From Campylobacterota bacterium (GTDB lineage Bacteria > Campylobacterota > Campylobacteria > Campylobacterales > Sulfurimonadaceae): 6,907 nt of DNA. Below are positions 1 to 6,831 of the stretch, in pieces. The DNA is taken from positions 1 through 6,907 of the forward strand of contig JAADDU010000109.1 in NCBI GenBank assembly GCA_013153755.1. The letters are read 5' to 3'. Below the pieces are notes generated by a model, which was not told the DNA's origin, ran no database searches, and was given only the letters and a program-made list of their open reading frames with translations. Position 1 is the first letter of the stretch. Every line of letters starts with the position of its first letter. Both the position numbers and the translations under genes were made by a program.

Positions 1-2
1 AA

Positions 3-881
3 GGAGTAAAAGCTGGTACAGTGATAACAAATCAGGCTACTTTGAATTTTATTGTAGGGGATAGTGCTTCATATTCTATAAGAAGCAATGAAGTAAAAAG
101 TTTGGTAGATCAAGTTTTGGATTTTGTTTTAGAGTGGCAAGACTCAGAACCAATAGAAATTTATGAAGGTGCTAAACAAAAAGTATTAACTCTTTCATTA
201 TTAAATACAGGTAATGGAAAAGATGATATATCACTTTCTTTTGTTGAAGATGGTCTTTTTAGCTCTAGTATTGAGTCTATAGAACTTTTTGTAGATGTTA
301 ACAGTAACGGAACTTTTGATAGTGATGATAAAACTTTGTCATCTGTATCTCTTGATGCGGATATTAGCACAAATCTTTTTCTTGTAACAAGTTTAAAAGA
401 TGATATAAATATCACAGCAGAGTATTTTGATATAGAGGTCAAAGCTAAATCACTTATTGGGGGCTCTGGTGTTAAGGGAACACTGTATGAGGGCAAAGGT
501 GTAGATGGAGTAGATGCTATTGATGGTATAAATGGTGCAATTGCAAGTGAAAAGGTAACTTATCACCTTTTTACTCAAACTCCTGTTTTTACTAAAACTG
601 TAAGATATTTTGATTCACAAGAGTACTATTTAGTAAGCTTGGATCTAAATATCCAAGGTAATAGTGATTTGAAAAATATACATTTAGAAGATAGTGTACC
701 TAGAGGATTGGTTTATCGAAAAAATAGTATTAGATTCAAGCAAGAGTTACAGACAGATAAAAAAGATAGTGATTTTGCTTATTTTGATTTTAATATCAAT
801 AGTTTAGCTCTTGATTTACCAAGCACAAGGTTACCAAAGCAGATTTTGGTTACGTATATCTTAGACAAGGAGGTAAGATGA
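3..881 (+). CDS. Secreted DUF11-type repeat protein, 5' end missing
   Basis: This is the 3' portion of an exported beta-sandwich protein. A GTG at position 21 opens a 286-residue frame, but it is not the real start. The same frame is open to the left edge (codons from position 3), and the residues GVKAGTVITNQATL form the hallmark GTxIxNxAT motif that follows the signal peptide in DUF11 proteins, so the start and signal peptide lie upstream. Next come a beta-rich domain with LLNTGN (about 201-215), an Asp loop DVNSNGTFDSDD (294-329) resembling a calcium-binding EF-hand or dockerin loop, a Gly/Asp segment GVDGVDAIDGINGA (about 498-540), and a terminal divergent DUF11-like domain (about 555-881, with LEDSVPRGLVYRKNSI). 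It has no cysteine and is moderately acidic. The order matches the 361-residue protein two genes downstream, so the two are probably paralogues. Its TGA overlaps the next ATG, implying translational coupling. The role is probably structural, at the surface or in the periplasm; no enzyme motif is visible. Confidence 0.8.
   Translation, partial: GVKAGTVITNQATLNFIVGDSASYSIRSNEVKSLVDQVLDFVLEWQDSEPIEIYEGAKQKVLTLSLLNTGNGKDDISLSFVEDGLFSSSIESIELFVDVNSNGTFDSDDKTLSSVSLDADISTNLFLVTSLKDDINITAEYFDIEVKAKSLIGGSGVKGTLYEGKGVDGVDAIDGINGAIASEKVTYHLFTQTPVFTKTVRYFDSQEYYLVSLDLNIQGNSDLKNIHLEDSVPRGLVYRKNSIRFKQELQTDKKDSDFAYFDFNINSLALDLPSTRLPKQILVTYILDKEVR
867..873 (+). promoter_or_regulatory. Strong Shine-Dalgarno for the small DUF11-like gene
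   Basis: AAGGAGG ends four bases before the ATG at 878 and sits inside the last codons of the upstream gene. It is the best ribosome binding site in the window. Together with the ATGA stop/start overlap it fixes the start of the small gene and suggests coupled or boosted translation relative to its neighbours. Confidence 0.85.
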
Positions 882-1333
882 AAAAGTTAACAAGTTTTCT
901 TGTTGTTATTGTTTTAGGTCTAGGAGTTGCTATTGCAGCAAAAAGCCCTAAAGTAACACTGGTTTCTAAACAATACAAAGAGATTAAGTATGTGGACAAA
1001 AGAGGTCGGATTAGAACTAAGTTGAAAAACATAGATAAGGTGGTTCCAGGTGATACTATAGTTTATAAAAATATAGTATCTAATTTTGAAAATAAGCCTT
1101 TAAAACATCTGGTTTTAAATAATAAAGTACCAGAGTATACAAAATACATAAGAAACAGTGCACACTGTAGTAGCAAGTGTAAAGTGTTGGTTTCAATAGA
1201 TGGTGGAAAAACATTTGTGCCGGAGCAAAAAGTTGGAAAATATAAAAAAGTTACAAATGTGAGGTGGATTTTACTTTCAAATATAAATCCTAACAAACAA
1301 GCTTATGTTAGCTATAAAACTAAAATTCAATAA
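878..1333 (+). CDS. Small exported single-domain DUF11-like protein (151 aa)
   Basis: This small protein has a clear Sec signal peptide: MKK, then a hydrophobic stretch to about residue 20 ending AIAA, with probable cleavage near residue 20-21. The mature part of about 130 residues reads as one DUF11-like beta-sandwich. It has an entry strand with VVPGDTIVYKNIVSN (about 55-68), a middle LVLNNKVPEYTKYI segment equivalent to the usual 'D.lP.g..yv', and an exit VRWILLSNINPNKQAYVSYKTKI that matches the 'rW.l..l.pg....v.fkv.i' end of the family. C97 and C101 (CSSKC) are the only cysteines and could form a local disulfide. The protein is strongly basic (26 Lys, 5 Arg against 8 Asp/Glu), unlike its acidic neighbours. 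The start is set by AAGGAGG and the 4-base overlap with the preceding gene. A structural or adaptor role in the same extracytoplasmic assembly is inferred from context; no specific function is recognised. Confidence 0.85.
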   Translation: MKKLTSFLVVIVLGLGVAIAAKSPKVTLVSKQYKEIKYVDKRGRIRTKLKNIDKVVPGDTIVYKNIVSNFENKPLKHLVLNNKVPEYTKYIRNSAHCSSKCKVLVSIDGGKTFVPEQKVGKYKKVTNVRWILLSNINPNKQAYVSYKTKIQ

Positions 1334-1343
1334 TAATTAGGAA

Positions 1344-1350
1344 AAAGGAA
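1344..1350 (+). promoter_or_regulatory. Ribosome binding site of the 361-aa DUF11 gene
   Basis: AAAGGAA lies five bases before the ATG at 1356, in the 22-base gap after the small gene. No promoter-like or terminator-like element is visible in this gap, which supports cotranscription. Confidence 0.65.
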
Positions 1351-1355
1351 AAATT

Positions 1356-2441
1356 ATGGTAAGTAGGTTAAATACACTGATATTATTTGCTGTTCCGTTA
1401 ATAGCAACTTCTATATTTGCTTCAGGTACTGTAGCAGGTACACAAATACAAAATACGGCAACTTTGACATATAATGTTGGTGATCAGGAAAAAACTGTAG
1501 AAGCCGCTGCAAATTTTTTAGTGGATGATAAAGTAAATGTAGTTTCAACAACAGTTGATACTCAAGCAGTAACTGCTTCTACTGGTTCTACTAATGTTGT
1601 TTTAACATTTAAAGTTAGAAATGATGGAAACAGTGTTCATGACTTTTTAATAAGTAGTTTAACAAATTCTTCTAAAGCTTTTGTAGGGACTTCTAACGAG
1701 GTAACAGATAGTAATAATGCTGATAATGTAAGAATTTATGTAGATAATGGAGATGATACATTTAATCCTGATGAGGATACAGAGACATATATAGATGAAT
1801 TGGCTCCAGATGAAGAAAAAACTGTTTTTATCGTAGCAGATATTCCTGATGATGCTGCAGATGGAGATATCGCAGTTTATGATCTACAAGTACAAGTAGC
1901 AGAAGGTGGGGCATCTGGTACTCAAGGTGAAGCTATAACAAGTGATGACAGCGACGAAGCTGATGCTGTAAATACTGTGCAAATAGTTTTTGCTGATGGA
2001 GCAGGAACTATAGATGCAGAGCATGATGGTAAGTTTAGTTCAACAGATGCATATAAAATGATAACTGCAACTGTTACTATTATAAAAAATTCTATAGTAT
2101 TAAGTGATCCTGTAAATGATACAACAAATCCAAAGAGAATCCCTGGTGCTGTTGTTAGGTACTGCTTTATAGTAGAAAATACTGGAAGTAGTGATGCTAC
2201 AGATGTATTGGTAACTGATGATATGGATGAAAATGTATTTGATTTTGCAAACTCTGCAGTTACACTTTATAAGCTTACTGATGATGCTTGTGAGTGTGAT
2301 ACTATGGAAGATGTTGATGGTGCAAATGGTTCAAATGGTCAGGATCCTACAAATGATAACGATGGTGTTGCAAAAGTTGACTTTGGAACCTTGTCAGCTA
2401 GTAGCAAAAAATGTGGTTATGTTACTGCTGAAATAAAATAG
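1356..2441 (+). CDS. Secreted acidic DUF11 domain protein (361 aa)
   Basis: This exported protein is built from two beta-rich parts. The signal peptide runs to about residue 22 (hydrophobic LILFAVPLIATSIFA, then SG). The mature protein opens with GTVAGTQIQNTATLTYNVGD, the classic DUF11-protein N-terminal motif. Residues about 60-210 form a first sandwich with RNDGNSVHDFLIS, an Asp loop at 130-141 (DNGDDTFNPDED), the LAPDEEKTVFIVADIP segment and a Gly/Asp-rich stretch. Residues about 243-361 are a DUF11 domain: SDPVNDTTNPKRIPGAVVRY, then VENTGSSDATDVLVTDDM, ending in VDFGTLSASSKKCGYVTAEI. Four cysteines (C270, C312, C314, C353) all fall in this last domain and could form two disulfides. It is extremely acidic (46 Asp and 17 Glu against 19 Lys/Arg), with a net charge near -44. 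It is paralogous to the protein ending at 881 and lies nine bases before the large outer-membrane gene. The likely role is a structural subunit of a surface or periplasmic assembly; no catalytic motif is visible. Confidence 0.88.
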   Translation: MVSRLNTLILFAVPLIATSIFASGTVAGTQIQNTATLTYNVGDQEKTVEAAANFLVDDKVNVVSTTVDTQAVTASTGSTNVVLTFKVRNDGNSVHDFLISSLTNSSKAFVGTSNEVTDSNNADNVRIYVDNGDDTFNPDEDTETYIDELAPDEEKTVFIVADIPDDAADGDIAVYDLQVQVAEGGASGTQGEAITSDDSDEADAVNTVQIVFADGAGTIDAEHDGKFSSTDAYKMITATVTIIKNSIVLSDPVNDTTNPKRIPGAVVRYCFIVENTGSSDATDVLVTDDMDENVFDFANSAVTLYKLTDDACECDTMEDVDGANGSNGQDPTNDNDGVAKVDFGTLSASSKKCGYVTAEIK

Positions 2442-2443
2442 GG
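2440..2443 (+). promoter_or_regulatory. Weak Shine-Dalgarno of the outer-membrane gene
   Basis: AGGG overlaps the TAG stop of the preceding gene and is followed by CTTTTTT and the ATG at 2451, a spacing of seven bases. It is the weakest ribosome binding site of the cassette. Translation of the large protein probably depends partly on coupling to the gene before it, which would keep the barrel protein scarce relative to the DUF11 proteins. That stoichiometry is inference. Confidence 0.4.
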
Positions 2444-2450
2444 CTTTTTT

Positions 2451-5400
2451 ATGAAAAGTGGAAGAATAATATTTATTTTTCTTCTGCTTTTTGTATCTTT
2501 GTTTTCACAGGAGATTTATTTTCCTAAAGCAAAGGTTTCTTATGATTTTTTTGATCAACATAAAGAATATTATTCAAATGATATAAAGTTTGATACTTCA
2601 CTTTATGATTCACCTAAAGTTACATTTTTTAGATATGACTTAAGAGGAAAAAACTTTTTAACTCCTCCTGTAAAATATATAAACAATGAAAAATATTTTG
2701 ATATGTCTTTACCTAAAGTATCAGGTAATACTATTCAGTTAGATAGTATAAAAGTTGCAGAAAGTCTTGATATAGCTGGATTTGATAGCTTTTTTATGGA
2801 GATAACAGATGCTTACTCAAATAAAGATAAAACCAAAATAGACAGTATCAATATAACTTTTGAAAATAGTCAAGATTATGAAAAGGTAGTATTTTTAGAA
2901 ACTGATGTTGATAGTGGTATTTTTAGAGGATATATAAATCCTACAAATTTAAGAGCATATAAGCAAGATGGCATGTTATATCTTGTTGCTGGGGAGGATG
3001 TAAAAGTAGATATAGATGATAGATATACTACTTTTTTAAAAGTATCAACACTTCTTCGAAATTTAACAGTTTATTCAAATACAAATATATGGTTAGAAGA
3101 TAGAACTTTACAAAAGGAGATATCAGATGCACAAGTTTTGAAAAATAAAATAATCGTTAAAAATAGTTCCAATGATTTTGTTGAAAATACATTTTTTATA
3201 GAGATAGATAAAAATCTTAAATTGGTACAAAATAGTATAAAGGTTGATAATAAACCAGTAACATATACTCAAAAAGAGCATAATTATTCTTTTAATTTAA
3301 AATTAGATCCAAATAGTCAAAAAAGTATAACATTTATAAGTAGAGCAGGAGCATTAAATAAAACAGAAATTTTAAATAAAGTTCAATATGATGAAAATGT
3401 TTTAGAGTTAAAATCTAAAGTAATAGATGAGTTTTTTAAAAAAAGTTCTATGATATTTGGTAAAGTTGCATTTGGTAAAAAAGGAATAGGTGGTATAAAA
3501 ATATATCTTGAAGATGGTACTTCAACATTAACAGATAAAAATGGTAAGTATCATTTTGATGATATAGATCCGGACTTTCATGTCGTAAAAGTTGATACAA
3601 ATAGTATAGAAAGCAGATTTGAGATAACATCTTGTAAAGATAGTGTATTGTATGCAAAAAGTCAAACTACGATGTTTGTTGATACATCAGTTTCACATAT
3701 AGCCAAAGCAGACTTTTGTTTAAAATATACAGGTAAAAAAAGAAAAAAAGATATTAAGAAAAAATATCCTAAGGCAAAAAAAATGCCAAAATATTCAAAA
3801 TCATCATTTTTAAAAAAAGAAAATAAGATATTATGGCCACCAAAAGATTTTGTACCATCTTTTCCGGCTTTAAAACTGGCATTTATGCATAAAAGTGATC
3901 TAAAAGCAAAAGTTTATATAAACTCAAAAGAGGTTGATAAACTTTTATATGATGGATTTGAAATAAGCAAAGAAAAAGATTATAAAATAGAAAAATATAG
4001 AGGAGTTTTGATATCAAAAGGAGATAACTCTTTAACAATAAAACTTTATAAAAATAAAAAACTGATACAAGTATTAAGTAGAAATATTCATTTTTCGACA
4101 GCACCAGTTAAAGCAAAAGTAGTAGAAGAGTTATCTAGTTTGAAAGCTGATGCAAGCAGACCTGCTATTGTTGCAGTTAGATTGTATGATAAAGATGGAT
4201 ATCCAGTTAGAAAAGGTATCATAGGCAATTGTTTTGTAAGTGAACCGTATTATTTTTATAAAGATATAAAATCTATAAAAACTTCTCCTTTATCTTTATC
4301 TAAAAAGGCAAAATATAAAGTTGAAAATGATGGAATAGTCTACATAAAGTTAAATCCAACATCTATCTCCGGATCTTTAAAGTTACACTTTGATTTTATG
4401 GAAAGTGGTAGATACTTAACAACTTGGTTAGAACCAGTTCAAGAAAGTTGGATATTGGTAGGTTTTGCAAAAGGTAGTTTAGGATATAAAACTATCAAAG
4501 AGAGTATGACAAACACTAAAGCAAAAAGTGCTTATCATGATGGCAAAATCTCTTTATTTGCAAAGGGCAAAGTTAGTGATGATGTTATCATGACACTGGC
4601 ATATAACAGTGCTAAAAAAGTAGATCTTACAAAGTTAGAAAATAGTAATTTAAAAAAGTCATACTTAGTTTATGGCGATGATTCTAAGCAAAGTGATGAA
4701 GCACCATCGATAGAAAAGCTTTATTTGAAGTTAGAAAAGAAAAATTTTTATATTTTGTTTGGTGATTTTAAAACAGGTTTGTCAGATGTTAAGTTGGCAA
4801 GTTACAATGTAAAAACAAATGGACTAAAAAGTGAGTTTAAAGGTAAAAAATTTTCATATACTGCTTTTGTATCTCAAAGTAGAAGTATTCATCTAAAAGA
4901 TGAAATATTGCCAGATGGAACAAGTGGTAAATACTATCTGAACAATAGAGATATTATAGAAAACTCTGAGAGCATATCTATAGTTACTAGAGATAAAGAT
5001 AACTACGAAAAAGTTATAGAACAACAGATTTTAGCTAAAGATATTGATTATAATATTGACTATTATGATGGTTATATTTATTTTAAAGAGCCAATATTTT
5101 CTAGTGATGAAAATTTTAATCCAAAGTTTATAGTTGTTGATTATGAAAAAAATACTGATGATGTTGAAAATTTAACATATGGAACTTCTATGAGATATGA
5201 TTTAAATAAAAAAGTTTCTCTGGGAACATCTTATGTAAAATCAAAAAGAGGGCTAATAGAAAGTGAACTTCAAGGTATTGATGTTATGTTGTCTTTATAT
5301 AAGGATATAGATTTAAAAATGGAGGTTGCACAGAGTAAAGAGGATGATATAAAAGCAGTTGCTCATAGCGAAGAGCTTGTGTACAGCAGCAGAAACTTTT

Positions 5401-6776
5401 CTGTTAAAGCTACTTCTTCTTACAAAGAAAAGGAGTTTGGTATAGAAAATCAAGAAAATAACAGAGACTTAGATAAGAAAATAGATACATTAAAAGCTGC
5501 ATACAATATTACAAAAAAAGATCAAATAACTTTAAAAAAACAGTATTATACCCAAATATCGACTCAAGAAAGAGAGAGAAAAGAGGAACTTTTATATAGA
5601 CATGACGGTAAAAGTTATATGATAGAAGGAGGGACTAGAAAGATAACAAAAGATAGCATCAGTGATAAAAAAGCTGTTTTGTCTTTGAGAAAAAACTTTT
5701 TTAACTCAAGAGTTGTAACTCAACTGACTCATACAAAATCATTGGATCCAAATAACATGATAGAAGCAGATGAAACTATTTTTAAAGTAAATTATTTATT
5801 ATCTTCAAAAGTAAAAGTTTTTGCACAAAGTAGACTTAGTGAGTTAGATGACGAAAAAACAAGATTATTTAAAAGTGGTTTAAATATAACTCCTTGGAAA
5901 GGTGCAACTATAAATACATCTTTAGTAAAAGAACAAAATACTGATACTTTTTCTACATATGCAGAGTATGGAATACTACAAGATATCTCTTATTCTAAAA
6001 ATCTCTCTTTTAGTTTGGGCTATGATGAGAAACATGGTATTGAGGGAGAAAGCAATTTTGCGGATTATCAAACATATAGTGGAGGTATTCGTTATATAAA
6101 AAACAAATGGCATTACAACTTAAAAACAGAGTATAAAGATAGTATAGATGATAAATTGGCAGGTTCAGTTGCTGCTTATTCTACTGTAAGTAAAGATCTT
6201 TCTCTTGCTTTGGGACTAAAAGGTGAAAAAGTATTTTCACAAGAAAAACCAAGTTATGAAATAGCAACAAGATTTTCTGTTGCATATAGACCTCAAAAAG
6301 GTGATTTTATAGTATTAAATAGAAGTGATATCAAGTTTGAAAAATCAAAAGAAGAAAAAAGTGATAAAGTTATCAATAACACTTTCATAAATAAAAAGTT
6401 TAACAAAGCTATAACTTTAGCAGGACAACTTGGATTAAAGTATGTTAATACAACAATGGATGATCAGTTATATACGGATTTGGTAGGATTGGTTGGTTTA
6501 AGTTTTATATATGATATAAATAAAAAGTTTCAAATAAATTCACAAGTAAGTATGTCATTTTCTTTGGAAAATGAAACTTATGAATACAGTGCAGGTAGTG
6601 CTTTGGGGTATAGCCCTTTTAAAGATAGTTTAGTTTATTTTGGATATAACATAGAAGGATTTGATGATGAAGACTTTGAAAGTGAAGTATATAGACAATC
6701 AGGTCCTTATATAAACTTTTTATTAAAATTTGATGAGTTTAGTTTAGCTGAAAGAGCTAAACGAACTATCGAGTAG
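2451..6776 (+). CDS. Large outer-membrane beta-barrel protein with DUF11-like and SdrD_B-like domains (1441 aa)
   Basis: This is a multidomain outer-membrane protein of the DUF11/SdrD_B type. The signal peptide spans residues 1-19 (basic MKSGR, hydrophobic core, LFS then QEIYF). Residues about 110-200 hold FLETDVDSGIFRG and DGMLYLVAGEDVKV, a module seen in this family. Residues about 226-318 are a DUF11-like domain ending RAGALNKTEILNKV. Residues 333-385 are a SdrD_B/CarboxypepD_reg-like sandwich (GKVAFGKKGIGGIKIYLEDG, TDKNGKYHFDDIDP). Residues 429-459 are a Lys-rich linker. Residues about 552-665 are Ig-like (ADASRPAIVAVRLYDKDGYPV). Residues 739-899 carry the conserved pre-barrel block (VYGDDS, KLYLKLEKKNFYILFGDF, LPDGTSGKYYL, DENFNPKFIVVDYE). 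From about 905 to 1429, alternating amphipathic strands form the barrel, closing with GPYINFLLKFDEFSL and a short charged tail. Cysteines are C395, C423 and C594. It is probably the anchor or exporter of the co-encoded DUF11 proteins; its biochemical activity is unknown. The start is chosen for the signal peptide and the 9-base gap after the previous gene. Confidence 0.88.
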   Translation: MKSGRIIFIFLLLFVSLFSQEIYFPKAKVSYDFFDQHKEYYSNDIKFDTSLYDSPKVTFFRYDLRGKNFLTPPVKYINNEKYFDMSLPKVSGNTIQLDSIKVAESLDIAGFDSFFMEITDAYSNKDKTKIDSINITFENSQDYEKVVFLETDVDSGIFRGYINPTNLRAYKQDGMLYLVAGEDVKVDIDDRYTTFLKVSTLLRNLTVYSNTNIWLEDRTLQKEISDAQVLKNKIIVKNSSNDFVENTFFIEIDKNLKLVQNSIKVDNKPVTYTQKEHNYSFNLKLDPNSQKSITFISRAGALNKTEILNKVQYDENVLELKSKVIDEFFKKSSMIFGKVAFGKKGIGGIKIYLEDGTSTLTDKNGKYHFDDIDPDFHVVKVDTNSIESRFEITSCKDSVLYAKSQTTMFVDTSVSHIAKADFCLKYTGKKRKKDIKKKYPKAKKMPKYSKSSFLKKENKILWPPKDFVPSFPALKLAFMHKSDLKAKVYINSKEVDKLLYDGFEISKEKDYKIEKYRGVLISKGDNSLTIKLYKNKKLIQVLSRNIHFSTAPVKAKVVEELSSLKADASRPAIVAVRLYDKDGYPVRKGIIGNCFVSEPYYFYKDIKSIKTSPLSLSKKAKYKVENDGIVYIKLNPTSISGSLKLHFDFMESGRYLTTWLEPVQESWILVGFAKGSLGYKTIKESMTNTKAKSAYHDGKISLFAKGKVSDDVIMTLAYNSAKKVDLTKLENSNLKKSYLVYGDDSKQSDEAPSIEKLYLKLEKKNFYILFGDFKTGLSDVKLASYNVKTNGLKSEFKGKKFSYTAFVSQSRSIHLKDEILPDGTSGKYYLNNRDIIENSESISIVTRDKDNYEKVIEQQILAKDIDYNIDYYDGYIYFKEPIFSSDENFNPKFIVVDYEKNTDDVENLTYGTSMRYDLNKKVSLGTSYVKSKRGLIESELQGIDVMLSLYKDIDLKMEVAQSKEDDIKAVAHSEELVYSSRNFSVKATSSYKEKEFGIENQENNRDLDKKIDTLKAAYNITKKDQITLKKQYYTQISTQERERKEELLYRHDGKSYMIEGGTRKITKDSISDKKAVLSLRKNFFNSRVVTQLTHTKSLDPNNMIEADETIFKVNYLLSSKVKVFAQSRLSELDDEKTRLFKSGLNITPWKGATINTSLVKEQNTDTFSTYAEYGILQDISYSKNLSFSLGYDEKHGIEGESNFADYQTYSGGIRYIKNKWHYNLKTEYKDSIDDKLAGSVAAYSTVSKDLSLALGLKGEKVFSQEKPSYEIATRFSVAYRPQKGDFIVLNRSDIKFEKSKEEKSDKVINNTFINKKFNKAITLAGQLGLKYVNTTMDDQLYTDLVGLVGLSFIYDINKKFQINSQVSMSFSLENETYEYSAGSALGYSPFKDSLVYFGYNIEGFDDEDFESEVYRQSGPYINFLLKFDEFSLAERAKRTIE
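3735..3827 (+). other. A-tract-rich segment encoding a Lys-rich linker
   Basis: This stretch encodes residues 429-459 of the large protein: 15 Lys and one Arg in 31 residues, with only two acidic residues. It lies between the SdrD_B-like and Ig-like domains. The DNA contains A7 (3735-3741), A7 (3743-3749), A6 (3759-3764), A8 (3776-3783) and another A7 from 3812. The sequence around 3743-3749 reads A AAA AAA G in the coding phase. The linker is probably exposed and flexible; binding to acidic partners or to lipopolysaccharide is a guess. Confidence 0.7.
6742..6762 (+). repeat. Perfect 8-bp inverted repeat at the 3' end of the outer-membrane gene
   Basis: GTTTAGCT (6742-6749) and AGCTAAAC (6755-6762) are exact reverse complements separated by the 5-base loop GAAAG. 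The hairpin ends 11 bases before the TAG stop. No U-run follows, so it is not a standard intrinsic terminator. It could protect the 3' end of the mRNA or mark a pause or Rho-dependent end region, or it could be chance within codons for LAERAK. Confidence 0.6.
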
Positions 6777-6831
6777 GAGAGTGTAAAAAGTCCGCTTGAT
6801 TTTTAGTAAGTGTTTGCTTACTTAGCTCTCC
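6776..6831. repeat. Nested inverted repeats in the convergent intergenic gap
   Basis: GGAGAG (6776-6781) pairs with CTCTCC (6826-6831). Inside it, AGTAAG (6805-6810) pairs with CTTACT (6817-6822) around the loop TGTTTG. Between them, AAAAAG (6785-6790) and CTTGATTTTT (6795-6804) give a weak stem with T-runs readable from either strand. The region sits between the stop at 6774-6776 and a possible minus-strand stop at 6824-6822, where a bidirectional terminator would be expected. Stems are short and AT-rich, so terminator function is only possible. Confidence 0.35.

Noticed and set aside
21..23. GTG as the start codon of the first gene
   Set aside because: The frame is open upstream and codons 3-20 complete a conserved motif; the upstream AAGGAG-like string at 1-6 is codon sequence and too far (about 15 bases) for a good Shine-Dalgarno.
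161..496. 111-codon minus-strand frame
   Set aside because: Antisense to the conserved DUF11 protein, with no family signal and no convincing ribosome binding site.
2218..2436. 72-codon + strand frame inside the 361-aa gene
   Set aside because: Met/Leu-rich translation without domain features, wholly inside a well-supported DUF11 domain; a shadow frame.
2441..2450. GGGCTTTTTT as an intrinsic terminator between the third and fourth genes
   Set aside because: No upstream arm able to pair with GGGC is present; it serves as the ribosome-binding region of the next gene.
3432..3444. T6A7 run as a -1 frameshift site
   Set aside because: The reading phase (TTT TTT AAA AAA AGT) does not fit an X XXY YYZ slippery heptamer, and the zero frame continues through well-matched family sequence.
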